Source of the DNA: Echinococcus granulosus
Taxonomy: Eukaryota; Platyhelminthes; Cestoda; Cyclophyllidea; Taeniidae
Assembly: GCF_000524195.1 (NCBI RefSeq)
Contig: NW_020170470.1
Span: 81,408-145,407 of the forward strand
DNA: 64,000 nucleotides
Direction: 5' to 3'
Shown here: one piece after another, positions 24,800 to 37,875 of the stretch
Numbering within the stretch: position 1 is the first letter of the stretch
How the letters are laid out: each line of letters begins with the position of its first letter
The notes under the pieces: model-generated
What the model was told of the DNA's origin: nothing
The model's input: the letters and a program-made list of their open reading frames with translations, nothing else
The model's database searches: none
Made by a program: the position numbers and the translations under genes

Positions 24800-26210
24800 T
24801 AGAAAATGGGGAAAATAACACATTTTGGGGTTGCAGGGTTCCCACCAAAAACATTTCCCAGGTCCATGCTGAACACTAAACCACTATGGAAGCCTGGTCG
24901 TCCAAATATAGCCTACATTCCTGGAACCACTGCTCTGATGTCAAGATTAAGAAAACGCTTACTTCTTCCCACTGAGATTGCAAGGCCTCCCACCCCAAGT
25001 TTCGCCCCCATAGACATCATTGATGTCGCCATTACACCGCTGGTGGCCACAAAGAGGAGTATTGTCGATCTCGCCCACCCGGCTCCAAAGTAGACACCAA
25101 CAAGAGTGGGGGACGTAGTCAAACAAGACAAAAACGCTTATGGTCCACCCAACGTTTTCTGGGCCATCGAAGGTTCATAACTGCCTGCGTCAATGGCTGT
25201 CCAGCGCGGCTACAGCTGGACACCACCTCGAGCATTACTATTACGAGAAAATATGGCGTTAATTTGGTAAACCACTAATCCATCAGACCACTCGAACCGC
25301 CACAAATGTAGGTAGTGGCCAACTGAAGCTCTCCAGACAACTCCAGTACTGCCTATCCTTCCGTAGCACATTTGCAGGAACGTGATAAATCCTGAAGGAC
25401 AACTCCAATTTATTTGGCCTTTACTAGGTTCGACAATCTGGAACTGGATCAGGTACCGATCAAAGCTATCTGCAATTAAACATACAACTGGAGTACCCCG
25501 TGGACAGTCGACGACAATCGTCAAAAGGGTTGTCTCAACTCATCAATTTATCTGTACTGTTCGGACTCCTCCCAATAACCACTGCCAAAGCTCAAGAAAC
25601 GACAAGGTTAAACATCATGCTGAGGTAGGCATTGCGCTACGTCGAGAATAACTGGCTGTGCTTACCTTGCGACATCCTCGAACTAGTAGTACGTCACAGT
25701 AACTCACTAAGCGTTGCCGAGGAGTACCTGATGTTTGGGAATCGTTGTTTTGTCTACGTCACTACTTCTGGAGCACTTCAACAAGTTCACACAGGTCATT
25801 CCGGCGTCAGCTCCATTGAGTCCATCGCCAGAAGTTGTGGTTATTGACCATAAATATGTGAGGATATGACCATTTTCGTTAAAAGCTGATGGTGTTGCCG
25901 GCAGACGGCAAAGAACCCTCAGAATTCCCACCAAAGCCTTAGTCGCAACCAGAGGAAACCTAGTCACGACTTTTACAAGTTTTCCCCAGCCCAATCGACG
26001 GCGTCTCTTATCGTTGTGGCGGATGCCATTAGGCATATTCACGCGCCGAAGTTTCGCCTTCAATTTAACAGGCAAGCGGAGTGGTTTGTTGACCAATTCA
26101 AGCAAGCACTGCTGAAGTCACGACGAAAGAGGGCGACTGTCGATGCCTTACAAAGATTTCTGTTGACATTGTCGATTCTCTACGAACCCGCCAACCACCA
26201 ACCGCATTAG
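24800..26210 (+). mobile_element. Decayed Ty3/gypsy retrotransposon (integrase)
   Basis: Plus-strand frames, broken by stops and shifts, keep the order of a gypsy integrase. From 25632 to 25847 is the region before and in the N-terminal zinc-binding domain: SLSVAEEYLMFGNRC and QVHTGHSGVSSIESIARSCGY match the usual H-GHPG-RMK-LARS-Y pattern. From about 26040 to 26210 comes the end of the catalytic core, FNRQAEWFVDQFKQALLKS, then FLLTLS, like SNGQAERFVDTFKRALLKS and FLLSYR. Between them the frame is destroyed and the Asp residues of the core cannot be placed. The 24800-25630 part has LWKPGRPNIAYIPGTT and may be degraded gag/protease sequence; this is less certain. No LTRs were found. The copy is dead. 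Confidence 0.72.
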
Positions 26211-27851
26211 TAACAATGGTTTAAAATTCAGCCATTAATTCAATTCACAGGAGAGTAGTTTACGTGTCACTCTCATTGAATGATCTCTCGGATATTCATG
26301 CTGCTGGTTTTAACCCAAAAGCCATTATAGAATAGAAAATAGCAGAAGTGCAGAACGGAGACTGTGAAGTAGCGTGCTCAGTATTGCAGAATGTTCAAGA
26401 TAAAGTGTGAAGCTAAACTCTTCAATGTAACAAAAGCCACACTGACGACCACTTAATCGTTTCTTCAAAATATTTATGGTGAAATACAGAGTAGTTTTGG
26501 GTAAAATGATGAGCCATTTCTACGAAGAGTGCGCCAGGACTCTCCCTTCAACGGGAAACCTAGGAAACGATTAGTCTTTGAAGTCGCCGCATTATTTCCA
26601 CCCAAAATGCATTTAAAGAGCATTCCAATTGCTTAAATAAGAAAGAGTAGTCTCTATCTCTTGTTCATTCAGCCCTAAATCATAACTTATTAAATCTTCT
26701 AAACAAATGCATGCAAATACTTTTGAGAAATGCGCAATGCACTCAAATTAAAACGTTTTTAGCTTACAAGTCTGCAGGGTTAACGAGTATACGCCAAAAG
26801 AAGCTGAGTCTCGAACATTATTTTAATCCGAATAATCTACATTAAGAATATGCATTTCGATTCTCCTTCAATACTAACGGGCCACAGCTCTCTGCATAGC
26901 CGTAAGTTAATCGAATTATTCTCCAAAACGTACATTTTCACTAACTGATTCTTGAATAAAAAATTGTTTCCTCATTCGTAGCGAAATTGAAAATATGGAA
27001 TGTTATCTTATTGGAAGTGTGCAAACAAGCGGCAAAAATTGTCATAATTAAAAGCGTAATGAAGTCAACAGCCATCCTCTCCGATTTCCCACGTCGCAAT
27101 CGCGATACGAACCGCAGCTAGCGTACACCAGTCGCTCGAATAAAAAGCCCTATTTGTTTTCTGAATTCCGACCAGTAGCACCTACCAAACATATGTACAG
27201 CTTATAGAAAGCGTAGTGGATTAAACAAGTAGTAAATCAGCGACACCATGAATGCACATAAATATTTGTGAAGCATTTCAAAAGCTAAGGCAAGAAAATC
27301 AATCTTGATCATAAAAACACCCACTTTGTTCAACGCCCCATTCATAATAAGCCTGCTTTTTATACCTATACATAATTTTATGACACAGTGGACAAGTGGG
27401 GGATTGAAAGGTATTACATTAAAACTTATCGTCGAAACGAAATTGAGAGCGGTTCGACCACAAATTCAACAAGTAAAACTGGTCAAATACAAACGCCAAT
27501 AGAACCACCACCACCTATGGGGAGAGGCATGGGAAACGTTCAGACCAGTGAGGCCATGATGATGCAATCTGATATGTATTGCACTTTGATAAGTCATATC
27601 AATATCAGTTTTGCTAACAGAAAGCATAAAAGTGCAGGCATCTTTAGACTGATAATATCAAAATTACCAAAGCTGCATGTCCCAGATGTCAAATAGTGAA
27701 ATATTATCCACCAAAAAAAAACTTTCAAAAGCGGCGGCAGTTTGCGAAAATGACCACGGGTTTATAGAGTAGCATCTCGATGTTTTCAGAATCCTATGAA
27801 CTATTGCAGGTCTATTCAAAAAAAAAAAATTTCACAATTTCTACAAAATCG
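26211..27851. other. Intergenic between gypsy remnant and APC5
   Basis: AT-rich sequence lying 3' of both the plus-strand gypsy remnant and the minus-strand APC5 gene. Short open frames around 27.3-27.7 kb have no motifs or splice signals. Presumably it contains the APC5 3' UTR next to 27852; no clear poly(A) signal was assigned. Confidence 0.45.
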
Positions 27852-30800
27852 TCACAGAAGATCGTCAGCAGACTCGATGAAGTCCTGGTGATTTTGATGG
27901 GGCAAGTGCAAGGGAAGTTCATCCACTGTGCTCACTAACATATGAACCAGTCTGATGGACCCTAAACAACATTTAAACTTTATTACCAAAATTTTGGGAC
28001 CACATTAAGCGCCCATAAAATACACGCATATTAATTAGACTTAGATTATGTTAATTAGTAATAGTTCATTAGTGCTAAATTACTCCACTTAAAATTACTT
28101 TTAAACAGAAATTATTCATTTATTTATCAATAAAAAGTGCAGGATAGGTGAGACTTGAAATGGATTTATGAAGTGGGGTAGCAAAAATACAAGGCCTTCA
28201 GATATATAATGACGATCTGTAAAAATGTGAATGTGATAGCGACATTCAGCTTAACTTGAATGTTAACTTGTCGGGGATTTCACCAAGTTAAACGGATTCA
28301 GAACTTTTGGAATCGTCGACTGAAGTGCACATCGAGCTCTGATTAATAGAGCGGGAAAAAATACTTAAAAAACCGTGACTTGGAGTGGTTTGTACGATTG
28401 TCCAATGCTGCCTATAAAGTAAAGGACATTTGATCAATGAAATATTACAAATCCACACAAAGGAGGTATTTGTAACAAATGTGTCCTGAAACTTATCTAT
28501 TTAGAGAATCTATACGCTACGTTTATTGCAAATGTAATACAGATGGAATAGTCTTCGTCAAAAATTGAATCTTTACGAACATGAATAGTTTGCAAGAAGT
28601 GGATGCATTAAGTGTGGGTGTAGGTGCAAGCTGTTTCAGAGGTGCTTAAAAATATTGGTTCGCAAAACACTGAAGCGAAACAAAGTTAAGAACCTACAAA
28701 TATATCGACAATTTTTTGGAGGGAATATTTGTCTCCAATATTAGCAAAGAAGGTGGCACCCTCACGCAATCGGTTTTTCCAGGTTACTTCAACTGAAAAT
28801 AAACAGTATAACAGTCTAACACAAATTTAAGATACGCTCATAAAAGCATAAATTAAATGCCATGGATCTTGATTATAAATGGGTATAAATTGAGCACACA
28901 ACCCACCATTAAGGTAACCCGCTAAAAGAGACAACCATAGTTTCATATTGGTGAGATGCATTACAACTGCTGGTTCAGCTTGATGACAAATGTCAGTGAA
29001 GGTTTCAAAAATGCTCGTCCCATCCACCAAAGAACTTTTCACAGGGACCTCTTCCAGTGATGAAATCGTGGCCATCATGATGGTGCAGATGTTGGCAAAG
29101 GTTCTCATGTGGTACTGCCGACTGAGTAATAACGCGCGCTCCAGTTGGTTGAGTGCTTCCAAAAAGATACCATTGAACGCCAAGATTTCCGTCTTTAAAA
29201 TGAACAAAATATGATGAGAAACTATACGTGCTTTTCATTAATGGATATATTAATGAAGTGAGGATGAATTAAGGTGTAGGCGCCTGGGCGCTGCATGGTT
29301 CAAGGATTAGTAACGCATAAGCATAACAAAAAGGTATAGGTACGAAAATATGAACCCCCAGAATAGGGTGATGACAATAATTAGAAATAGTGACAATGAG
29401 ATACCTGTTTAAACAACTTTCAGAATTTAAGTGGAATATTCTTTGAGCTCACTCCACCTTTCATGGCAAACACGGTGGCGCTCAGATGAATGGTAAGGTT
29501 AGCCAAAAGTTGGAAGGCAGATAAAGACAATAGAGATGAGAAGCAACAGTCATTGTTCCGTTTATAAGGCATACCAGCATCATACGTCATTGAATTTCAA
29601 CTAGATAAAAGATTGCGCACGACACATGATAAGGACGCCTCGAAAGCCTTACAGGAGCAAACCTCATGGGCTCGCTATTAATGAATAATTCCTACTGCGT
29701 GCGAAAGGTCTCTATTAAGGTAATATTTTGCGTCAGAGGAACTGGAGATGTTGGAAATTAAAAAAGGGAAATGGTGAGTGGATACGTGAAACAGAGAAAC
29801 AATAACGCAGTTACTAATATCTAGTCTATTTTCACACCGATGGAGAACTATGTTGGAAGTTCACAGCTAGATTGGCACACCTACCATGGCTATACGAGTA
29901 CGAACTTCGAAGCGCACAAGAGCTGCGACTCCACCAGCTCTAGGCGGTTCCAGAACTTTGAATGAATTCCCCACTTCCTCATCGCTCGCCTCACTGTAGA
30001 GAATATGAGGGTGTAGGTCATCATCACCACTCACACCAATAGACGTTCTTAAGCTCTCAGCTCTATCGGCTAGCGCCTGTAGAATATCAATAGCCAGGGA
30101 TTGATTTCCTCGCTTCAACTCCAAGTTGGCTCGCCTAAAAAGAAGGGGCTGTTTAATGAGTACAGGGCTGAAACTATTACATAAACCCCTCCAGTATGAA
30201 GAAGACTGGGGATCATAAATGTACGATTATAGATGGCTGATGCTAAAATGTAGGTTGATCAAGCGTAGATACTGACAAATATAGTGCCATCCACACGCCC
30301 ACAAATCTAAACGCTATCAATAATTACTGACCGCCGTTAGTTACCTCAGATTAGCCTCCCATGGACAGAAAAGGGCCAAATCATTGATGAGCCGACCGCA
30401 ATGACCCAAATCAGTACCAGTACGGAGGGCTTGTTCCAGCTGCGTTTCTACACGAGCGCGTTCGAAATGTGCAAACTCCTCAAATCGGCCAATAGTCTCG
30501 GTGGCCGATTTGATTATCTGCACTGCTTGATTAGGCAAGCCCTATAAGATTCAGTGGGCCAGTTTTTGAAACAGCACAAACAACTGACAGGTGAGGAAAT
30601 TTGTTTACGCTAGGACGCAGAGATTAAATTTTATCTAGGCAGGGGTAATTTGCAAATAGACACCAACACAGCAGTCCCAATGGAAAAGGCTGAAATGGTT
30701 TAGCTAAATCAGTAGAAAGATAAGTAAACTCACAGCTGCGGCCAGCGCCCTAGCAAGCTGGGAAATCGACGTCGAAAGAACTGAGTCCGAGATGGAGCAA

Positions 30801-33800
30801 GGAGACAAGCAGTCTATTATAATGACACATTGCAGCAGAGCAGTGCCCAAAATGCTGGAGGAATAAATAATGCTCTACATTTATGGGGAAATATTCATAG
30901 ACAGAAAAATGAAGCTATTGCCTTGGTTGTGACACAAACACCCATGATTCCAGACAATATTACAGCATTTACAACGATAAACTTTGTTAAAAGACAGTGA
31001 AAAGACTTGCCTGTAGCCATAGACGGAGAAGATGGAGGCCAAAGTTAAGAGGACAATCGCTAATGCATCCGACTGAGGAGCCACTACTGAATTGAAGTAA
31101 GTCAGCAACACCCTATTGAGAACACATACATACACGATTTAAAAATGTTAAAAATGTTAAATTACCAACAGTGCAAAAGATGAAGAGGTCTGTAAGCCGG
31201 ATAAACAAGCAGAAGCCACTTACTTTTGTGGAATTATACTCGTTCCGATAAGTTTGAACAGTTTACAACACAACTCGGTGAGCAGGAGGTCCTATAATAA
31301 TGAGGTAGCTTTAAATTTGAGCTCAAATGTAACAAACTTACTGAACTCTATTATATCTATAAGAAAATCCAAACTTTTCTTTATTTCCAAGATTTCTTAT
31401 CACGATGTTAAACTCGCAAAAATAATCGCCGTTTCCAACCAAGTATAGTACATGTCCCTAAAAAGTGGTTCAGGAAGAGAAAACCTAATAAAGGTACTCT
31501 ATTTGAAATCTATTCATAGTAGTAACCATCCTTTATCGGTTTCATCTTTTTAGTAAAGTACTTCCAAGAGCGAAACCGTTGGGTGCATATTGGACATTCG
31601 AGCTTTTTCCTTACCACTGTCCTCTCGAAACACAGAGCTGCGACCGCTGCACGAAGAGGGGCAGGATGCATTATAAAATCTCAAAAGCTGAGCACGTTGC
31701 CAAATACGGGGACAATTAAACAACCAAATATCAATAAGGCTTATGAGCAAAATGTTTGTCAAATACATCGCTTTCGGGTACATGCGAATACCAGTGATAA
31801 TTACCATGCCAGAAAACCATGGGAGGATCCACTATTCTTGCTATGCTTTAGGGCTTGCAGCCGTATCAATAAATGGGTAATTAAGTTTAGACATAGGCAC
31901 ATCTAATTGAAGGTCAAGGCAATTTTTGTATGAAGTCGATGAAAAATCATGGTACTGGGGATTGAAACTTGTAGAAATAAAGGCCAATGAGATTTACCAA
32001 GCACAAATTGTCGAAAAATTCTAAGGATACGATGTCTCCCTACTGCTTAAAGAATATGCACGGTCTATCTTCGAGAAAGTACAACAAAACCATTCACCAA
32101 AATACGTTACCGAAGGCAATAATCCATCAGTCTGTTCAGCTGTTTCATACCGAAAGGGCTCCCCCATCGGATTTATCACGTCATGAGCCGCCTGAAAAAG
32201 TGTTAAACAATGAAATTGACAAGTCAAAAGATGTGCATTACAATAGTGCCCATAAGTCGAGCCACGCTAGTAAGTGTTTCTAGTCAAAATCCGATACGTT
32301 GGATATGCATAGACTAAGGATCAAAGCCTATCCACCAGTGAAAATAAAATTTCATAAATTTCGTAAAGTAAAAGGGAAGAGACGACGAATAGCTGACCTT
32401 GACGTGACGCAGACTCAACACATCATTCGTTTCGAGGGCCTGAGCGAGTGCTTGGTGTAGGAAAGAGCGAGCCTGTAGGCTACAAAATGAGCGCGTATAG
32501 GGCAACTACTTGATTAAAGTAATACGATAGAAGCGAGCATTCCGCCCACCTGTGACCAAACCTATGATGCATATCAGCGGCCCCCAGTGTCATGCGCGTC
32601 CAGGCATCAACAGGCCTTGGTTCAGGAGCAACTGCCGATGAGGTATCCGCCGGTGGCCAGGAGACGGCCATCTCAAAGGCCTTGAAGAGGTTCGTCTCAG
32701 CCTGTGATAGGTTGCGCTGTCGCATAGCGACCGCGTGAGAAGCGAAACGCTAAATACAAAGCAAATCATTGCACGAATCAACGACGAGATTTGCCAGTTA
32801 ATTAGAGCGGCCAAACAAAATTCCGTCAGTAACGATGGTAATTGCGTATTCAATTACTATTACCCTTGGGTGTAAACCCACACTATAGGCTAGCACTTGT
32901 GAAGATGAAAAATAAAAAGCAGTTCAGTTTTGCAGTTACAGTGCAAGACAACCAGCTGGCCTTTAAAATATCATACACGAAGTCTTTTCGGAGGCGTTAG
33001 AACTGCGTTAGTTTATACCCATTCGAATGTTGGGCAAAACCAGAAACGAAATGCTCAGAAGGAAATCTTACCGGTGTGGCCAGATCCGGATAATTTTCTT
33101 GATAACTTTGCAATTTTTTCACAAGTAAATCGAATTCCGAGGAACTTAGAGAACCTAATCGACCAGCTCTAGCTATTATTTCTTTGGAAAAAGTTACAAC
33201 TTGGCTGGAACTAAAGGGATGGGGTTAAACAAGCCACCCACCTCAAATGCCAAAACAAGTTTACACTAGGCAATTTTTCTTGCGTTGTCACCGAATCATA
33301 GTAAGCATAAAATGAATTGCAAAACTTGGTGACTTGTTCAAATGACTGCAGATGAAAACCGACAGCGAATTTCCGTAGAAATTGTCCTAAACAGGGGTTG
33401 TGTAAGCAGACACTACTTACCCACAAGACTGTCTTGGTGAAACGCCACCGACTTTAAATCCCCTAATTCCTCCGCATCACGAGGGAAAGCCTTTTTAGTG
33501 TAAGACCTATGAACATACTCCACAACACAATTGATATTCCGAAGAATTTCAATTCTGCCGTTCTCTAGGCGAAAAGTACTTCAAACCTTTCCAACACCAA
33601 ATGAGAGAGCATTTCATTCATGCATGATGGATCAGTCAAGCACGGAATTATGAAAGCGTCATCACCCTAGAAATTGGATAATTATCTTTAGCCATACCTG
33701 GAGTAGTTTTAGCAGAAATTTATAGAAGTTATATATTTTCTCTTCATCAGAGTACACTAGTTTCGTGACATTATCAAGATATTCGCGAGCCACGACAAAA

Positions 33801-33876
33801 CCGATGAAGTTATTGAAAGTAACAAAGTCCCTAAAAAACCTCTGTCTTGAGAAATCTTCATGAAAATTCATTGAAT
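27852..33876 (-). CDS. ANAPC5: Anaphase-promoting complex subunit 5 (5' partial)
   Basis: TPR scaffold subunit of the APC/C ubiquitin ligase. Exons, 5' to 3': 33876-33698, 33490-33421, 33386-33242, 33168-33072, 32749-32550, 32479-32398, 32191-32111, 31646-31615 (tentative), 31222-31166, 31112-31011, 30854-30734, 30541-30345, 30134-29885, 29192-28907, about 28792-28698, then a terminal exon 27961-27852. Phases match through 28792; the joins between there and the terminal exon are unresolved. Collinear matches to animal APC5: QFLRKFAVGF with SFEQVTKF; LLVKKLQSYQENYPDLA; HHRFGHSLQARSFLHQAL with ETNDVLSLRH; PLHLLHC; SIFSVYGYS; ALNQLERALLLSRQYHMR; and DELPLHLPHQNHQ near the C-terminus. Exon 30134-29885 carries an acidic insert (SGDDDLHPH...SEASDEEV) absent from vertebrates. 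The intron after exon 31112-31011 appears to use a GC donor (AG then GCAAGT). The start exon, upstream of 33876, was not identified. Confidence 0.82.
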
Positions 33877-36800
33877 CTGAAGGGGAAAATGAGGGTAGTG
33901 ATATTGAACAGTGGAACGTCGAGATAACTCTAAATAAGCACAAAAATAGATGGCTCCAAGCAGTGTAGAAAACTTCCAGAAAAGGTGCATTCAAAGGGCC
34001 ACAAATCATGGAGTTTCAGCATGCATAGTACTTTATACAGCATGAGTTACCTCTATAGTAAATGCTCAAGTTCTACGGTTACCGTCAGGCCACGCAAATA
34101 ACCTAGCAGAGGCTGAAGCAAATATGTTTGCTTATTGATGGGCCATAATGAATCCTTCGTATAACACAGCTCTGGCAGATTTGAATATTCAAGGACTCAA
34201 ATGCACAGAAATAGAATGATATACACTGGACATTAAATAACCGCAGCCAGATTCAGCGACAAACTAACAACTGTATCTTAAAGAGCACTAATGTGCACAT
34301 GAATGATTTCATACTAACAAAGCATTGGGATTTCTAGGGTATGCATAAAAATAAGCATTGGGATATAAAAAAAATATGTCCGGAAACATATAACTTTTGT
34401 CAAAAAGCCATTTTGTGGTATGGTAATGAGCTATTTTAAATGCAGAAAGTAGGATGCATCTATGCACAGCTAGCAGGGACATTCCGATGATTATAAACAA
34501 TTGAAAGTACGCGATACTGTAAAAGAGTGGCCACATTAGGTCACACCAAAACAGCCAACTACTACCTATCCTGCAGTCAAGAGACACGTGTGGTACACAT
34601 ATTATGGGTGAGACTACCAATGGGCAATGCGAAAGTTAGCCAATCACAAAGGACCAATTTTCTATTCCAATATAATTTTCAGGTTTTCGGGGCCTTTATA
34701 TGGGGTATGAATACCTTCGCATACTGAAAATAATACACACATAATTACAGTTTTGAATTAGAAGGGTTTATTACGCTTTGAATGGCTAGGCAAAAGGGGT
34801 TGGAAAAGGTAGCAAGGTCTTGAAAAGACAACTATTCTAGGTTCTTCGAGTATTTCAATGTTTAATTGAGGCAAATAGACCATTATGCTAGGTTGCGTGC
34901 AAATTCACAGTTTGCAATGCAGAACTAAAATTAGAAACTGAGAGCGTCTTTTGCTGCACTTTACTTGAAAAGTTGCTGTCATTGTACCAGATAAAAAGGT
35001 CAGAGATAGTGGGAGCTGTATTTGGAGTACTCTCTGAATTCGTGATAAGCCAAGGTAGCATGAAGAATATGTATAGCTAGCGTATGTAGTGACCTAGATA
35101 TCATTGGCATAATCAGAAACCCATGACACCTAGCGGATGCACAGCCCACAGAGTGAAGTGCTCACATAGTTAAACACATAGTAAAAGAGGACGTCAAATC
35201 ACCACGTTGATTTTTGGATTTACTTGGGTTGAATAACATCATCGAAAAATGACGGTGCTTAAAGGCACGAATTCATAGACTTAGGTGAATATATGAAACG
35301 GCAAACATTTAATTGGTACAAGTGTAAATGGAGAATTGGGATGAATATGTTACGCATGATCTATTCAATCATTTGGCTCCGATTATTATACCTTAAGGCT
35401 TAAAATCCTTCGATTTGGACAAAACTTTTAGAAGCGTATATTTCTAGAAATCTTATATCTGACAGATAGCCTAGTGCAAGTCAAAAGGGAAGTTCATTCG
35501 CATTAAACGGCATGGCCAAATGCAGCCGACCAAATAAGTTTAACATTAGATTCCTTTTTTTGTTTAATGACAGCTCTGATGTTACCATAGTAAGTACATA
35601 TAGTATTTAGAACCTTCAATAACAACTAATCAAAATTAATCTGCATACACAAAAAGTCAGAAGCTGTTTAGATCGTCGAAGTTTACTGAGGCTTGTGTAT
35701 TATTCAGGTGAAATTGTACAAGAATGAATTTTTTTGATGAAGGATTAGGCCTCATATACGACAACCCCTGCCGTTATAAATTAGGCCTAAGCGAGGCCTT
35801 TTAGCCTACACTAACAATGGATGATAAAAGTTTGGCAAATTTTCAATGGCACCTAAGACCGAAAAGGTGGAGGTAAGCTTTCCTAATCCAGGAATAAGGC
35901 TCTCTAGTGGGGATGGAAGACAACCTGATTTGACTATAACACTCGTTGGCAAAATTATGAAACCGGGACCAAATGCACCACAGAGTCAGGCGTACAATGA
36001 TTTAATCCCATAAGTATTCTTTGCGTCAGGGTTGCTAGAAAAGTCCGTTCCTGTGTGGAGTATGTTACACATATCCCACAATTAAAGCGTCCCTTATTTC
36101 CCGGCATTTCTTGCGTATTCGCAGTGACACTTGCATTTTCAGATCTAGTTCCCTTTACTTGACCTAGTTTTAAGAATATGATGCTGGTAACTGTTAATGA
36201 ATCTCCGCCTGAAAAAAATCAGCCGCGAAAAAACCACATGCGAATTCCAAACAAGTGAAATTCTATTTTAGTGTCAAAAGATATAATCTTATGATCACCA
36301 TTCAGTAGTGTTGTAAATGTGACATGAATTGTCGTCCTGCCATGGTGCATTATGTCATTTACACCGCGAATATTCGAACATTACCCATTCTTTTCATGCA
36401 TTACAAATGCTCATTAGTTTGATATTCTAGTGATTTAGCCTTGATACTTGGTACTCGACCAGGTTTGCTAATTTTAATCCAGGAAAAAATGTAAATCTAA
36501 TCTAAATGTTCCTGTGTAAATAAGGAAAACAATGGACTTCCGGGATTGCAGTGCAACCACTTTATTTGTGGATGGGAGTATGCCTAGGTGACAAGATTGA
36601 CCATCCGAGAAAGTGCTCATGAATATGTTAAAAGTGGAACTCGCAATTAAATCCCAATCTGCGCAAAGTAGGTCGATACTTTAAACAACTTTTGAGCTAA
36701 TGATATGACGACTACCTCCTTGAGAAAGACAAGACTTTTATCGTCTCTTTGTGGGGCGCTAAAACATTAAATTATGTGGAACTTTTTCACAAAAAAGGAT

Positions 36801-36949
36801 ATGAACAAGCTTACCCTTGAGTATATGCAGTAGTTTCTATTAGAACCGCAATAAACTGATTCTTCAAAAAGTGGTGCGCTCAACCACACACTTCAGCCCA
36901 TGGTAGAGCAAATTCAGTAGGCTAAAGTATTCAATCTCAATGTGCTTAC
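33877..36949. other. Region upstream of APC5, unassigned
   Basis: It should contain the first exon or exons of APC5 on the minus strand, but none could be fixed. Minus-strand 36165-35968 is a long open frame without Met (SENASVTANTQEMPGNKGRF is in it) after an acceptor TTAAAACTAG; it may be an exon of the gene to the right. On the plus strand, ATG GCA CCT AAG ACC GAA AAG GTG GAG then GTAAGC at about 35850 could be a start exon. Neither has a partner. Confidence 0.3.
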
Positions 36950-37875
36950 AGTGTGGCCGCTTTCGACTGCGTACAGGCGTGAAGTGTTTCCAATTGTGAA
37001 TTCTCGTAGAGCTTTATCCAATTTGATAATCCCACGCAGCTGATTGTCTGAAATCCCAATTGAAATAGAGTCAAGCACTGCTTCTATGTCTTAACTATTT
37101 GATTTTTCAAGCTTTTTTCTGGATGTTTCAAATTATGCTTGGAATTTTACATAGAACTATTAAAAACGCATAAAATTCTGAACCACCGAAGTGGTTGCAA
37201 ACGAGGAACATGTATTTCAAATGAAAAGTGAAAACTACGTTTGTAGAAGGAATCAGATGTATCTCACCTAATGTAATGAAGGTAAGAGTGCTGTAGTCAA
37301 TACTTAGGATTGGATTAATGAGTAAGCTTTTCAAAGCACATGCGACCGTATTAACTTTGCAGTACCCTCACATAGCATACCCAAGATTAATTAAACTTGT
37401 AAGAATTCCCATAGATGCATGGTTTAATCACAAGTGCAGTATGGTGCAAATAAAAGTAACGACAGATACCTTGTGATTGGTTGGAGTGATGTTATCGTAA
37501 AAGTGAAACTGCCATTAGTCTGATTGATTAATATAAATGTATGGGATTTGGAAGGAAGGAGGAGCTCATTTAAGCTAAAGAAAATATTAGGTGAAGCACT
37601 CTGGAAACCACCACCTACGGTGTGACAGTCATTTGGAATTGGGGTAAGATTTTGAGTAAGAAACATTTGCCAATCAATTTATTATCACTTCTGAATAAAA
37701 AGGGCAACACAATAATGTGCTTATCTGAAAAATAACGTATAGAGTTAGAGATAGCGGAGCTTTGCGGTTGCAGAAAGTAATTGCGCATCAGCTTTGACTG
37801 ACATACCCGCAGAGGGTGCGATGGTGCGTGATCTGATGGCAGTGTGATCAAACACGGTGTCACATCTGACGGCGT
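36950..37875 (-). CDS. Unidentified gene, four in-phase exons; sema-like?
   Basis: Four exons on the minus strand: 37875-37807, 37614-37470, 37326-37268 and 37047-36950. Each is bounded by AG and GT, and the phases chain exactly (1 to 1, to 2, to 1, to 0). Read through, they give about 120 residues: a Cys-bearing start (AVRCDTVFDHTAIRS), then SHTFILINQTNGSFTF, PITSLLINPILSIDYSTLTF, and ITLDNQLRGIIKLDKALREF ending GNTSRLYAVESGHT. The pattern of alternating beta strands with a DYSTLTFITLDNQLRGI blade resembles the last blades of a sema domain (plexin/semaphorin: HTA...G.L.KV...DP...LYVMT..QV.KV). No PSI cysteines were found after it. Other propeller proteins would fit as well. Having four consistent exons makes a real gene likely; the identity is weak. 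Confidence 0.45.

Noticed and set aside
31583..32283. Plus-strand open frames of 107 and 98 codons
   Set aside because: They lie antisense to APC5 exons and introns and have no motif.
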